DNA from: Streptococcus parasanguinis
Lineage (GTDB): Bacteria; Bacillota; Bacilli; Lactobacillales; Streptococcaceae
NCBI RefSeq assembly: GCF_032163505.1
Contig: NZ_CP134147.1
Span: 1,950,501 to 2,014,500 of the forward strand
Direction of reading: 5' to 3'
DNA length: 64,000 nucleotides
A program made the translations under genes and the position numbers. The notes under the pieces were generated by a model that worked only from the letters and a program-made list of their open reading frames with translations, had not been told where the DNA came from and ran no database searches. Shown in pieces: positions 26,803 through 37,514 of the stretch. The first letter of the stretch is position 1; each line of letters opens with the position of its first letter.

Positions 26803-29800
26803 CTACTCTTTGCGACGAGCAAATTTGGCGCCTCCGCCCAAGAATCCTAGACCAAGAAAGCCGAACCAAGCGAATAAACCACCTTCTTTCGTACCGGTTT
26901 GAGGTAGTTTTCCTTCCGGTTGAAGAGAAGGGTTTTCTACCTTTTCTTCTACTGGATGGTCTGCCGTCAAATTAGGAGTTGCTTGCGGAGTTGATGCTTG
27001 TAGGAGCACTGGAGTTTCTTTTTCTTTTTTGTCGTCTACTTGAGAAAGAGTCACAACTTCTGGCTGCACCTTACTTGAAGTTACAGGTGTGATTGGAGTC
27101 GGTATCTCAGGTTTCAAAGAATTTTCTTCTGCTTCCTTTGTACCGATTTCTGTCAGCTGGTCCTGGGCTTCCACTTCGACAAAGGCATCGACTTCTGTCC
27201 GAATTTCTTTACCTCCTTCTTGCCGGACCTCGATCAATTTCAAGCGACGATCGACCTTGCCTGCCTGAAGGATCCGGCTTTCTCCCTTGGCCAATTCCTT
27301 ATTCTCACGCGTTTGACTCTCAAATGGAATCTCCTCTGCTTCGATAATAAGCTCTGGTTTTTCAAGAATCAAATCCTGAACACCTTGATCTGGGCGTGTC
27401 TGCGTCAGGGTTACATAATTGCGAGCATCTTCTAAGATGGTTTCAAGAGCTTCCACTTGATTCGCTGCAGCAACCAAATCTGGTCGCTCTTGATCCAGCA
27501 ACTGAGTCAAGTCCGTCAATTGTCCTTGAACCGTCGGTTTGAGGTCTGCTTTCAAGCGATCGAGAGAAGTAGCCTTGATCTTTTCTACTCCTTTTTTGAT
27601 AATCTGTTGTAGCTCTTCTTGACTGAGCAACTGATTATCTTTTCCTGATAGGACAAACCGGTCTACCTGGATCGCTCTGGACGACTGAGGATCATTGAGG
27701 GCTGGATCTAGGTGCAAGCGTAGCTGGTGGTAGCCTTTTGCTAGGCCTTGCAGATTGACCAAACTCTGGTCGAGTTTGCGTTGATCTCCGTAGCCACTGA
27801 AGTAATGATCGCCTTCGATCTCATAATCATGCCCCCGCCCTTCTTCAAAGGCGATTTCTTTTCCGTCTAGGGTAACGCTGTAGAGACCATGGCTTGGATC
27901 AACCACTCCTCGAACCTCCACACCAGTTCCCTTAAAGGTGATGGTCACATCAATGTGTTTCTTGCTTTCCTCATCGGTCACTTGGTTAAAGCTAGACCAG
28001 GATTCTGTTCCATTTGAGAAGTTTTGATTGTCTGTCTCATGATGCCAGCCTTGGCTGTAGTGCAGTTTTGGATCTTGGTCATCCACTTCTTTACGATTTT
28101 CTGGAAGCAGGTCCTCGTTCATCACTTGGACTGTCAGCTCTGGAATAAAGCCGACCAGACTTCCTTGATCCGGATGCAACAATTTGACCTTAAAGTCATA
28201 GACATCTGTCGCCTTGCCTGCAAAATCAAGGGTTGGGACTTGGACTGTTTTTTCTGTCTCTCCATCTGCAAACTCGAGAGTGACATTGGTATCTTTATAA
28301 ACCTTGCCATGAACCCCTGTTCCTGGTTCTGTGATTAATTTAAGACTAGCGCTTCCTTTAGAGCCGCCTTTTCTCTTGACGACGACTTGCGCTGGGTCGC
28401 CTTTCTTAACGGCTAGGGTTGGCTGGGCAAACTCAAAGAGACCCTTTTCTTGGTTATTGAGGGCATAAATCCCTTCCGTTGCGATCGCATCTCCCTTGCT
28501 ATTGACCAAGGTCAAAGTATGGGCTCCTGCTTTCAAGTCCGGTGTTTCATAGACCTTTTGGCTGCGTTTGCGGCTTGGGCTTTGGGTATTGACGGTCGCT
28601 AGCTTTTGGCCATCGACATAGACATCCATTTCCCCATGACCAGGGTCGACAGTTGCGACCACATAGGCCTTAGTGCCTTCAAACTGATAGGTCACCGAAG
28701 CTCCCTTTTCCTTGGTCCACATAGAAGTGCCTCGAACGCCTTCTCCCTCTTCATTCCATTGGCTATTGGCACGGTCAGCAGTCCGGTCAGAATGATAGGC
28801 CAAACCAAGCGGATAGCCATCCGTTTCTTCAATGCTGGCTGGCGTCTTATAGACAGAGACTCCGTTCAAGATTGGAGTGGCTTGGGCATCGGTGATGGAC
28901 ACCCGGAGGTAGCGACTATCAACTGGTTGCCCTTTGATCAAACGGCGGTATCCAACGGTTGAACCAGCACCAAAAGGAACCCATTGGCCATTCACCGCTA
29001 CATCGATGGTGAAGCCAGAAATCCGTTGGCCTTTCTCGATCGTTTCTTTGAGCTCTACTACATCAAAGTGTTGCTCTTTTCCAAGATCGAGAACAAAAGA
29101 TCCGGTCTTGGCATCATCAGCCGGAGCCCAACTGGTCTTTTCATTGCCATCTGTCAAATGGCTGGCCTTGTAGAGAGGATTGCGTCGTGTCGAGTCAGCT
29201 TCTACCAAAGCTCCTGCCGCATAGTTCACACTGTAGAGTTGGTCCAAGGTCTGACGGAATTCTTTCAAACGGGCCACATCGGCATCCGCAAATTTTCCGT
29301 CTTGGTTGGGTGGAATATTGAGCAAGAGTGGAGTTCCACGGCCGACCGATTTGAAGTAAATGTCCATCAATTCGCGCAAGGACTTAGGCTCTTGATTGTC
29401 ATGGTAGAACCAGCCGGAGCGAATAGAGACATCGGCTTCTCCCACTGAGTATTGCTTCCCTTCCGGATCCCCGTGATTGAGGTAGCTGTTGGATGGATTG
29501 TTGCGGATCTTATCTGGATTGACCTTTTGCCAAACCGGATCTCCGGCAATCCCCTTTTCATTTCCAATCCAACGAACATTGGTCGGCTCAGCTGAGAAGA
29601 TAGCAATATCCCCTTGGGCCTTGCGAATGGCTTCAAACCACTTGTCAAAGGTATAGGTGACCTTTTGAGCCCCATCTCCACGCGCTCCATCCATCCAGAC
29701 TTCTACGAACTTACCCTTGTTCCCATATTTAGGATCTTCAAGGATTTCTTTGAGCTGATTGAGGTAGTATTCGTTGTATTTGTCCTCTGTATCCACATGG

Positions 29801-30513
29801 TAGAGCGGACTGTGAGCATCCCAAGGTGAGAGATAGACCCCCATGTCCATGTCATACTTGCTGGCAGAAGCAGAAACCTCGGCTAGAACATCGCCTTTTC
29901 CATCTTTCCAACCACTTTTGGCAATGGTATGGTCAGTGTATTTGGATGGGTACAAGAGGAAGCCATCGTGGTGCTTGACGACCATGATCGTCCGTTTAAA
30001 GCCAGCATCTTTCAGGGTTTTGATCCACTGATCGGTATCCAGATGCTCTGGATAGAAATAATAAGGATCTTCTTGCCCATCTCCCCACTCACGATCGTAG
30101 TAAGTATTCATCCCAAAGTGGATGAAAGCTGCTAGTTCTTCGCGGTGGTATTGCATCTGAGCCTTGCTTGGAAGTGGTCCGTAATCCGCAATCTCAGTCT
30201 CCTCGTTTAGAGAAGTGGCTGGTTGAGTGGCTTCTGTCCCTTGGCTGACTGTGCGATTTTCTTTCTCACTAGTAGTTGCTAAGGCATGTTCTGATTCTTC
30301 TTGGTGCTCGTTCACGGTTTTCTCCTCCTTTCCTTGGTGATCGACATCGCTCGTTTCAACCCGTTCTTCACGTGGTTCACTATTCTCAGCTTGTTCCTCT
30401 GCGTAACTGGTAGTAGCTCCTAAAAAACAAGTCGCTACGACTACCGAGCAGACGCCTACTGAGAGCTTGCGAATGCCAAATCGATTTCTCTGATCAACTA
30501 ATCTTTTTCCCAT
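26803..30513 (-). CDS. LPXTG-anchored GH29 alpha-L-fucosidase
   Basis: The 1236-residue wall-anchored exoglycosidase removes fucose from host glycans. It has a YSIRK-type signal (FGIRKLSVGVCSV, ~12-24), a GH29 domain at ~110-440 (FIHFGMNTYYDREWG; nucleophile Asp expected in VEVWMDGARGDG), an F5/8-type C sugar-binding domain (~455-560), then two similar jelly-roll modules (each with VDPxHG) flanking a Calx-beta-like stretch. A G5 domain follows near 1030-1110 (KPELIIEAEE...VDAFVEVE), and the sorting signal is LPQTG plus a membrane helix and RRKE. It is directly downstream of the beta-galactosidase, and the two share the same signal and G5 design. Linkage preference cannot be seen. Confidence 0.92.
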   Translation of the reverse strand: MGKRLVDQRNRFGIRKLSVGVCSVVVATCFLGATTSYAEEQAENSEPREERVETSDVDHQGKEEKTVNEHQEESEHALATTSEKENRTVSQGTEATQPATSLNEETEIADYGPLPSKAQMQYHREELAAFIHFGMNTYYDREWGDGQEDPYYFYPEHLDTDQWIKTLKDAGFKRTIMVVKHHDGFLLYPSKYTDHTIAKSGWKDGKGDVLAEVSASASKYDMDMGVYLSPWDAHSPLYHVDTEDKYNEYYLNQLKEILEDPKYGNKGKFVEVWMDGARGDGAQKVTYTFDKWFEAIRKAQGDIAIFSAEPTNVRWIGNEKGIAGDPVWQKVNPDKIRNNPSNSYLNHGDPEGKQYSVGEADVSIRSGWFYHDNQEPKSLRELMDIYFKSVGRGTPLLLNIPPNQDGKFADADVARLKEFRQTLDQLYSVNYAAGALVEADSTRRNPLYKASHLTDGNEKTSWAPADDAKTGSFVLDLGKEQHFDVVELKETIEKGQRISGFTIDVAVNGQWVPFGAGSTVGYRRLIKGQPVDSRYLRVSITDAQATPILNGVSVYKTPASIEETDGYPLGLAYHSDRTADRANSQWNEEGEGVRGTSMWTKEKGASVTYQFEGTKAYVVATVDPGHGEMDVYVDGQKLATVNTQSPSRKRSQKVYETPDLKAGAHTLTLVNSKGDAIATEGIYALNNQEKGLFEFAQPTLAVKKGDPAQVVVKRKGGSKGSASLKLITEPGTGVHGKVYKDTNVTLEFADGETEKTVQVPTLDFAGKATDVYDFKVKLLHPDQGSLVGFIPELTVQVMNEDLLPENRKEVDDQDPKLHYSQGWHHETDNQNFSNGTESWSSFNQVTDEESKKHIDVTITFKGTGVEVRGVVDPSHGLYSVTLDGKEIAFEEGRGHDYEIEGDHYFSGYGDQRKLDQSLVNLQGLAKGYHQLRLHLDPALNDPQSSRAIQVDRFVLSGKDNQLLSQEELQQIIKKGVEKIKATSLDRLKADLKPTVQGQLTDLTQLLDQERPDLVAAANQVEALETILEDARNYVTLTQTRPDQGVQDLILEKPELIIEAEEIPFESQTRENKELAKGESRILQAGKVDRRLKLIEVRQEGGKEIRTEVDAFVEVEAQDQLTEIGTKEAEENSLKPEIPTPITPVTSSKVQPEVVTLSQVDDKKEKETPVLLQASTPQATPNLTADHPVEEKVENPSLQPEGKLPQTGTKEGGLFAWFGFLGLGFLGGGAKFARRKE

Positions 30514-30537
30514 ATTCTATTCCTTTATGTCACCAGG

Positions 30538-30578
30538 TAAAGAGGGTGGGGCTTCCCCATCCTCTTTCTGTTACCTGT
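30538..30578. terminator. Strong hairpin between the two glycosidase genes
   Basis: GGTAA-AGAGGGTGGGGC pairs with GCCCCATCCTCTTT-TTACC on the opposite arm, giving a long stem without a good T run. It may slow transcription or protect the 3' end of the beta-galactosidase message. A weaker AGCTAG / CTAGC hairpin lies nearer its stop codon. Confidence 0.55.
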
Positions 30579-30616
30579 GAACTTTTCACCGTTTTTTGCT
30601 AGTTTCTCTAGCTGTT

Positions 30617-33600
30617 TTACTTGGCCTTATTGACTCTTTTTTTCTGATCGTCCAGCACAGCACTGGCAAGGCCTGCCGCTAGGATTCCAGCAACGAGGCT
30701 TGCGACGCTTTCTTCCGTTCCTGTATTTGGTAATCTACCTTCGGAAACTGGAGCAACTGAAACTGCTGGTGTTTGAGCTGTTTTCTCGACTTCCTTCCCT
30801 GCTGCATCTGTCCCTTCCTGACGCACTGCTTTGACCTCAAGAGATGCTTGAGGAGTTGCGGTAGCTACTGGTCCTTCTGAGACATGAGGGCGCTCTGGGT
30901 TCGGAAGTGGCTGTGGTTCTGGCTGCGGCTCTGGTTCTGGCTGCGGTTGCGGCTGTGGCTGCGGTTGCGGCTGTGGTTGTGGTTGTGGTTGTGGTTGTGG
31001 TTGTGGTTGTGGAGTATCTGGAAGTACCTCTTTCGTGCCCACCTCTGTGATCTCTGCCACTGGATCTAGTTCTACAAAGGCATCTAGTTCCTTCCGGCTT
31101 TCCACACCATTTTCTTGAGAAACTTCCACCAAGCGCAATTTGCGGCCTTTTTGACCTTCTTGAACCACACGTTTCTCACCTTTTGGAAGATCCGCATTTG
31201 GACGTTCTAAGCGTTCAAAGTCCATCTCTTCTGGCTCAATCACCAACTCTGGTTTGGTATGAACCAGATTCTTAACCCCTTCTTCAGGAATGGCTGAGCC
31301 TGTAGGTGCTTTTACGGATAGAGAAAGTTGATATACTTTTTCGAGCTTGCCATCTTCTGAGACAACCTTGATAAGAACCGGAGCATTGGCACTTTTAGCA
31401 TCGATGACCGTAACGGCTGTTCCATTCTTGCCTTGTGCTGAAACGATTGGACGTTCTCCCTCATACTCTAGATGATAATCTGTCACATCTGGTTTAAAAC
31501 CTTCTAGGTCTTTGCCATTCACTTGGATCGTAACGTCAGTTGTTGCCTGGGCCTCTTCTGTTGGGGCATAGGCACTCAATTCAATGATTCCAATTCCTTT
31601 AAGATTTTCGTCACGGACCATTCTTAAACGGATGGCTTTCGTTCTGGTTTCGTTGAAGCTGAGGTTAGAGATATAACCAGGCTCAAAGGCATAATCCAAG
31701 CTATACGGGATTTCTTCCCAGTTTGAGGCTTGGTTAAATGGATGATCTGGAAGATTCTTCAGATTGCCATAATCATCCGGAACATCAAAGTCTGGACCAA
31801 TATAGCGTTCAAGAACCGTTTTCGTTGGCAGACCTGTTTCCTGATCTGCAAAGAAGTCGACCGCTACTTTATTGACTAAGCGCTCTGTTACTTGACCATT
31901 TTTCTTGAAGATGAGACCAGCAAACACTTCTGTTTGATCCGGCTCTCTCTTCCAGTTGGTCCAACGGTAGTACTCGTTGTAGCCACCATCATTGATGTAA
32001 TCGATATAGTCGATTTGATTTGGATCGAGATCGTTGGTTTCACTAGCAAATGCCCTGGTATCTTCTGCATTGTAGTCACGGTTCACAGAGAGGTTTTCTC
32101 CTGTCTTTTCTGACACCCGGACGGTCAGCTGAGCTGTCAGATCATAGCCAATGACTTTTCCTTCCAGCGTGAAGCTACCTTCGTGAGAAAGCGCATCAGC
32201 TGGTAGAGGCTTCCAGTCCACCGTCAGTTCCTTGCGTTCATAGCCTGTATCCCCTTGGAAGTAGACACCTACTGTAGATGGTAGAACCAGATCTTGACCG
32301 ACTTTCACAAAACGTCTGCCTGCTTCTACTGCTACTGGGGCAGCTTGTTTCAGTTTTTCTGCATCGCTTGTGAGATGGAGATGGTATTCTTGTAAGATGG
32401 TCCCATCTTCCGCTTTATGGATGACACGGATTGGCTCCCCTTCATGGACACTTGGCACAACCGTTGCAAGACCATGATGGCTAGCTGTCGCTTCCACTTG
32501 TGGATAAGCCCGATCACGCGCATCGATGTAGTAATCGGTCACACTTGGGTTGACACCTGGCAAGACCTCACCGTTGACACGAATGGTCACTTGGCTCTTT
32601 TCTTCTGCCGCAACCTTATTGGCAAAGATCTGAATCTCTGAAATAGAGCTTCCACGCTTGCCTTCTGGCATCTTCATACGGATCCGAACAGCATAGGTGT
32701 CGACTTTATCAAAACTGAAATGATTCATCTTACCTGCTGCTACCGGTTCTTCAACGGTTAGGTGGCTGACTTCTTTCCAGTTAGCTGGATTGTTAAATGG
32801 ATGGTCTGTTTCGTCTTTGACGCGATTTGGATTGTTTGGAACTGTTGGGATTTGTTCCCCTGTATAGTACTCAATCACATACTCACTTGGAGCCCCAACG
32901 CCGTGGTCTTCGTGGAAACCAACATGGAGGTTGTCCACTGCTCGCTTGGTCAAGATACCAGAATCCCCAAACAAGATACCAACCGAATCTTCCGCATTGT
33001 TACGGCCCCAGTTGGTCCAACGGTTAGCTGGAGCATCGGTAAAGGAAATCACCTTGTCATTGACCTTAGCGACTGGATCTGCATCGTTAGAGTCACTTGC
33101 AAAAGCGAGCGGCAAGACAGATCCTGTCCATTGCTCTGCTACATTGGCTCCCTTGACTGTGTTTGCGGAAACACGAATATGAAGACGTGTTGGAAGATCC
33201 GTTCCTTCTACACGACCGGCTAGGACAACTTCTCCTTCTTTAGCCAAGAGTTGCGGATCGACCGCATCCCAGGCCACCTTAGCTGTATAGGTCTTACCAT
33301 TAGAGTGATAGGTCCGCACGCTTTCTGGAAGAGCTGGTTTTTCGCCGACTGGAGTGGTGGTGCTGACTTCTTCTACAGCGATAATGCCTTCAACCGTCAC
33401 TTGAGCTTGGGCTTCTTTTTCCACACCCTCAACATGACCTGTGACTGTAAAGCTATGGTAATCCTTGACTTGATCTGCGGTTACAGCATCCCAGGTCACG
33501 CGTTTTTCTTTCGGGAATCCCTTGTCATACTCGACCAAGACGGTTTCTGGAAGAGCTGGCATCACGTTTCGATCCGTACTAATCCGTACAGGACGCACCT

Positions 33601-36600
33601 TCACAACCGTCTTTTCTTCTGGATTTGGCGTGATGGTAAAGCTGACTTCTCCCTTTTGTCCTTGGAAGTTGGCTTCTAAATGAACCAATCCTGCTTCCCG
33701 CAATTCCAAACCTTTATTGGTTGCGACGGCTTTTCCTTGGCTACCAGTTCTTGTCTTCACATCAATTTGATCTGCTTTGAGACTTGCCTGGCTACCATCT
33801 TGGTAATGGGCAATGACTTCAAGTGGTACCGTTTGGTCTTCCTTGAGTTCCTGTCCTTCTGGCAGACGCAATTCCAAACGCTCGATCTGTGGACTTTCTT
33901 CTTGGAATTGGACCACATAGGTCTGTACAGCTCCCGTATCCTTAGCAGTCACAAAGATTTGGGCTTTCAAACCATTTTCACGGCTAGCTTGTAGAACCGT
34001 CACTTGAGCATTTTCTGCACTTGCTGTGACTTGACCTGGCTCTTGACCATAAGCGAGGGAACGGAAAATGGTATGGTTGCCACTACCAAATTTTGGAAGA
34101 GCTACTCCATCTAGCTGAACCGTTGGTTTCTTAGCCTTGGCTACATCTCCTCCTGCAACCACTAGTGTCGCTTGGACCGTTTCCCCATTGCCTAGGAGTC
34201 CTGTCGCCTTCAAGCGAGCACCTGGTGTGGACAACTGATCTTCTTGACCAGCTTCCAAGGTCCAGTGATCGACCTCATAGTGAGCAGTGGTCCCATCGGT
34301 AAAGACTAATTGCACAGCCTTATCCACCGTTGCTAGATCTGCTCCCTGTGGGATTTGTTTGATGACTGGAAGGACTTGTTCCACGCCGATCACATCGACC
34401 AGAGCTTCGACCGTGCGTCCTTGAACATGACCGGTCACACGGACTTGGCCAACACGGCTATAGTCTGCCGCATCCCATTCAACAGCTTCTTCTTGGGCCT
34501 TGCCATCGCTATAGACCACATTGACCTTACTTGGTAAGGCTGGCTCTTCTCCTAGATAAGCACTTTGTCGAACAGGTTCCACACCTAAGACAGAGCGTTC
34601 TTCCTGGTCCTTCTTACCAGTAAAGAGGCTGACTTTGTCTGATTGCAAGCGATCTGAGTCTGCATACAGGGTAAAGGCACCCGCCTGCTCAGTTGATTTG
34701 ACAATGACCACCCCTTTGCCGTTGAAGGCTTTGCGTTGCCATGAGCCATCTTCCTGCGCTTTGTAGCGTTCACGGCTGGCTTGTTCTCCATTATCGACAC
34801 CGACAATTTGGCCTTGTCCATGCAAATGGAAATGCACCAAATTATTGGCAGTTGGCACCACACGACCTGCTTCATCGACGATTTCGTAGGTAATATAGGT
34901 CAAATCCTTACCGTCCGCTGCGATCGCGTGTTCTTCTTTCAACAAACGGACACCCGCAGGCTTGCCGGCTGTTTCGACTTGATCTTTCGCAATCACTTCA
35001 CCCGCTTCGTTGCGGGCAATAGCTTCCACCTTACCTGGCACATAAGGAACCAACCACTCTAGATAGAGTTCATCCGGATTTGCCCCTTCTTGGTAAGTCC
35101 GACCATCTGCTGTGACCTTCTTAGTAAAGGTCTTGACTCCTTGTGATTCCCCATTGACAATCAATTCCACACTGTGGGCATTGGAGAAGGCACGAACAGG
35201 AATCCGACCTTCTTCATCCATGACACGATTGGCTAATTCTGGATTTTCCCAGTTCCAATGTGGTAAGAGATGGACCATCGGATGTTTCTCAGCCGATACC
35301 CATTGACTTTGGTAGAGGTAAAAATCATTCTTTGGAAGGCCGGCAGTATCGACAATACCGAAATAAGAACTTTTCACAGGTGTGTCATTTTGGTTGTGCC
35401 ATGGTGTTGGCTCACCGATATAGTCGGTACCAGTCCAGATAAATTGACCTGCATAGCCGGCATGATCGCGGTCAAAGGTCCAAGAGGCTGTCGCTGTCCG
35501 ACCCCAACCAACCCGGTCATTGCCGTAGTCTGATTGTTCATAGTGGCGGTCTTCTTGGTTGCTTCCTATCCATTCTCTTTCAGGATGATAGTAAGAGCCC
35601 CGTGTCCTTGTTGCAGAAGAGGTTTCTGATCCATAAATGAGCCAGTTTGGGTGTTTAGCTCGTAGGCTTTCATAGTTGGCCTCTGAATAGTTAAATCCAA
35701 CCGCATCAAGCTCTGCTGCTACCTTTTCATGGCCTCCTGATCCATCACCAAAGCGGAATTTATCAGCTCCCATGGTGACATAGCGGGTTGCATCCACGTC
35801 CTTGATGGTCTTGACTAACCGACGAACAGTTGCGACAGATTTGTCTGAACCATCTGCTTCACCGACTTCGTTACCGATTGACCACATGACAATGGCTGGA
35901 TTGTTCTTGTCCCGCTCTACCATGGTCCGTAGATCGTAATCGGACCAAGTATCCCCTTTCCGAGCTTCTGGGTGAGTGGCATCTTTTTCAAAGAAACGAC
36001 CATAATCGTATTGTTTCTTGCCACCATACCAGGTATCAAAGGCTTCTTCTTGGACCATCAAGCCCAACTCAGCAGCAATTTTTAAGGTTTGTTCACTCGC
36101 TGGGTTGTGAGTCGTCCGGATCGCATTGACTCCCATGTCTTTCATCTGTTTGAGACGACGGTATTCAGCCTTGTAATTTTCCTCAGCTCCAAGAGCCCCG
36201 TGGTCATGGTGAAGGGATACCCCGTGGAATTTCGTCGCCACCCCATTGAGGAAGAAGCCACCTTCTGGCGTCCAGTTGAGATAGCGATAACCAAAGCGTT
36301 CCTTTTGCACATCGACCAATTGCGAATCCCGATAAACCCGCGTATACAAGGTATAGAGAGCAGGATGATCCGTTTTCACATTCCAGAGGGTTGGTTTTTC
36401 AACATGCAAGGTTTGAGAAAGGTTGATCTCTTGACCTGCTAGAACAGCTTGTGCTTCACTGCGCGTTTTTTCGCTCACCACTTGGCCATTTTGATCGACA
36501 ATTTCATATTCCGCATAAATACTATGGGCTTGATCATCCTGGTTGACAATGCGGCTCTTCACCACCGTATCCACTGCCCCATTTTGCTGTTTTTCCAACT

Positions 36601-37483
36601 GAGGGGTCGTAATCGTAGTCCCATACTGCGCTAAATGAACCTTGTCCGTCACACTCAGCTTAACATCCCGGTAAATCCCGCTACCAGAATACCAACGGCT
36701 ACTTGGTTGTTGATTGACCACATGAACGGCGATGGTATTCTCGCTTCCATCCGCATTCAAATAAGGAGTAATATCATAAGAAAAGGCATTGTAGCCATTT
36801 GGATAATGACCAACGAATTGTCCGTTTACATAGACTTTGGAATCCATATAAACCCCGCCAAATTCCAAGCGGACCTTCTTATCTAGATCCTTGTCGTCCA
36901 AACGGAAGGTCTTACGATACCAAGCATCCCCACCGTTTAATTGCCCCCCTTCATTTTGAGCAGGAGAGTTGTGATCGAAATCAAAGAAAATAGACCAGTC
37001 ATGAGGAAGATCTAATTTTTTCCAATCCTTGACATCCACTTGACGCCCTTCTGCACCAGGAGCCGCATTTAATTTAAAATACCAATCTTTATTAAAATCA
37101 CGTTCTCGATCTTGCACAATATCCTCCGCTACACGATTTTGATCTGGAGCTGCTGTTTCTTTCGTTCCTGTAGCACGCTCAGATGAAGTAGAAACGGGCT
37201 GGCCTTCGCCTTGAGGCGCTGGCTTTCCCTCAGCTCTGGTAGGGGTGATGACAGCTGGAGCTTCTGAAACCCTTGCACCAGCTTCAGGAACTTCCGCTTC
37301 TGAGTTTTCCGTCACAACACTTGGTGTCTCCATCGAAGTCGGTTCACTTTCGAGGGCTGGCTTTTCTTCCGCATGGACCCTTGAAAGACCCAAGGCAGAA
37401 ATCCCAATCACAACAGAACAAGCTCCAACTGAGAGCTTACGAATACTAAAAACAGGACGCTTTTCAAAAAAAGACTTTCCCAT
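30617..37483 (-). CDS. bgaA: LPXTG-anchored multidomain beta-galactosidase (BgaA type)
   Basis: The 2288-residue surface exoglycosidase removes terminal beta-galactose. It has a YSIRK signal (FSIRKLSVGACSV, ~12-24), GH2 sugar-binding, Ig-like and TIM-barrel domains (~140-720) with acid/base Glu in MWSIGNEVGEA and the likely nucleophile Glu in YGSETSS, then a DUF4982-like domain. Several bacterial Ig-like modules follow (~950-1480), then two similar carbohydrate-binding modules with RWTNW (~1490-1690 and ~1840-2010), each followed by a cadherin-like strand domain. A G5 domain (~2085-2165), a Pro-Gln repeat and LPNTG come last. Size and order match pneumococcal BgaA. Two cre sites lie upstream. 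Host glycan deglycosylation and adhesion are the expected roles. Confidence 0.95.
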   Translation of the reverse strand: MGKSFFEKRPVFSIRKLSVGACSVVIGISALGLSRVHAEEKPALESEPTSMETPSVVTENSEAEVPEAGARVSEAPAVITPTRAEGKPAPQGEGQPVSTSSERATGTKETAAPDQNRVAEDIVQDRERDFNKDWYFKLNAAPGAEGRQVDVKDWKKLDLPHDWSIFFDFDHNSPAQNEGGQLNGGDAWYRKTFRLDDKDLDKKVRLEFGGVYMDSKVYVNGQFVGHYPNGYNAFSYDITPYLNADGSENTIAVHVVNQQPSSRWYSGSGIYRDVKLSVTDKVHLAQYGTTITTPQLEKQQNGAVDTVVKSRIVNQDDQAHSIYAEYEIVDQNGQVVSEKTRSEAQAVLAGQEINLSQTLHVEKPTLWNVKTDHPALYTLYTRVYRDSQLVDVQKERFGYRYLNWTPEGGFFLNGVATKFHGVSLHHDHGALGAEENYKAEYRRLKQMKDMGVNAIRTTHNPASEQTLKIAAELGLMVQEEAFDTWYGGKKQYDYGRFFEKDATHPEARKGDTWSDYDLRTMVERDKNNPAIVMWSIGNEVGEADGSDKSVATVRRLVKTIKDVDATRYVTMGADKFRFGDGSGGHEKVAAELDAVGFNYSEANYESLRAKHPNWLIYGSETSSATRTRGSYYHPEREWIGSNQEDRHYEQSDYGNDRVGWGRTATASWTFDRDHAGYAGQFIWTGTDYIGEPTPWHNQNDTPVKSSYFGIVDTAGLPKNDFYLYQSQWVSAEKHPMVHLLPHWNWENPELANRVMDEEGRIPVRAFSNAHSVELIVNGESQGVKTFTKKVTADGRTYQEGANPDELYLEWLVPYVPGKVEAIARNEAGEVIAKDQVETAGKPAGVRLLKEEHAIAADGKDLTYITYEIVDEAGRVVPTANNLVHFHLHGQGQIVGVDNGEQASRERYKAQEDGSWQRKAFNGKGVVIVKSTEQAGAFTLYADSDRLQSDKVSLFTGKKDQEERSVLGVEPVRQSAYLGEEPALPSKVNVVYSDGKAQEEAVEWDAADYSRVGQVRVTGHVQGRTVEALVDVIGVEQVLPVIKQIPQGADLATVDKAVQLVFTDGTTAHYEVDHWTLEAGQEDQLSTPGARLKATGLLGNGETVQATLVVAGGDVAKAKKPTVQLDGVALPKFGSGNHTIFRSLAYGQEPGQVTASAENAQVTVLQASRENGLKAQIFVTAKDTGAVQTYVVQFQEESPQIERLELRLPEGQELKEDQTVPLEVIAHYQDGSQASLKADQIDVKTRTGSQGKAVATNKGLELREAGLVHLEANFQGQKGEVSFTITPNPEEKTVVKVRPVRISTDRNVMPALPETVLVEYDKGFPKEKRVTWDAVTADQVKDYHSFTVTGHVEGVEKEAQAQVTVEGIIAVEEVSTTTPVGEKPALPESVRTYHSNGKTYTAKVAWDAVDPQLLAKEGEVVLAGRVEGTDLPTRLHIRVSANTVKGANVAEQWTGSVLPLAFASDSNDADPVAKVNDKVISFTDAPANRWTNWGRNNAEDSVGILFGDSGILTKRAVDNLHVGFHEDHGVGAPSEYVIEYYTGEQIPTVPNNPNRVKDETDHPFNNPANWKEVSHLTVEEPVAAGKMNHFSFDKVDTYAVRIRMKMPEGKRGSSISEIQIFANKVAAEEKSQVTIRVNGEVLPGVNPSVTDYYIDARDRAYPQVEATASHHGLATVVPSVHEGEPIRVIHKAEDGTILQEYHLHLTSDAEKLKQAAPVAVEAGRRFVKVGQDLVLPSTVGVYFQGDTGYERKELTVDWKPLPADALSHEGSFTLEGKVIGYDLTAQLTVRVSEKTGENLSVNRDYNAEDTRAFASETNDLDPNQIDYIDYINDGGYNEYYRWTNWKREPDQTEVFAGLIFKKNGQVTERLVNKVAVDFFADQETGLPTKTVLERYIGPDFDVPDDYGNLKNLPDHPFNQASNWEEIPYSLDYAFEPGYISNLSFNETRTKAIRLRMVRDENLKGIGIIELSAYAPTEEAQATTDVTIQVNGKDLEGFKPDVTDYHLEYEGERPIVSAQGKNGTAVTVIDAKSANAPVLIKVVSEDGKLEKVYQLSLSVKAPTGSAIPEEGVKNLVHTKPELVIEPEEMDFERLERPNADLPKGEKRVVQEGQKGRKLRLVEVSQENGVESRKELDAFVELDPVAEITEVGTKEVLPDTPQPQPQPQPQPQPQPQPQPQPQPQPEPEPQPEPQPLPNPERPHVSEGPVATATPQASLEVKAVRQEGTDAAGKEVEKTAQTPAVSVAPVSEGRLPNTGTEESVASLVAGILAAGLASAVLDDQKKRVNKAK
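30905..31016 (-). repeat. Pro-Gln/Pro-Glu hexamer repeat within bgaA
   Basis: About 18 tandem six-base units encode (Pro-Gln)n and (Pro-Glu)n in the wall-spanning region before the sorting signal. The 3' half is nearly homogeneous (CCACAA), so copy number is likely to vary between strains by slippage without shifting frame. Confidence 0.85.
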
Positions 37484-37514
37484 AAAAACCTCCTCTTAGG
37501 ATTAACAATTTAAT

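Noticed and set aside
30884..31069. Trp/Leu-rich frame opposite bgaA
   Set aside because: It is the reverse of the Pro-Gln repeat; low complexity with no start signal.
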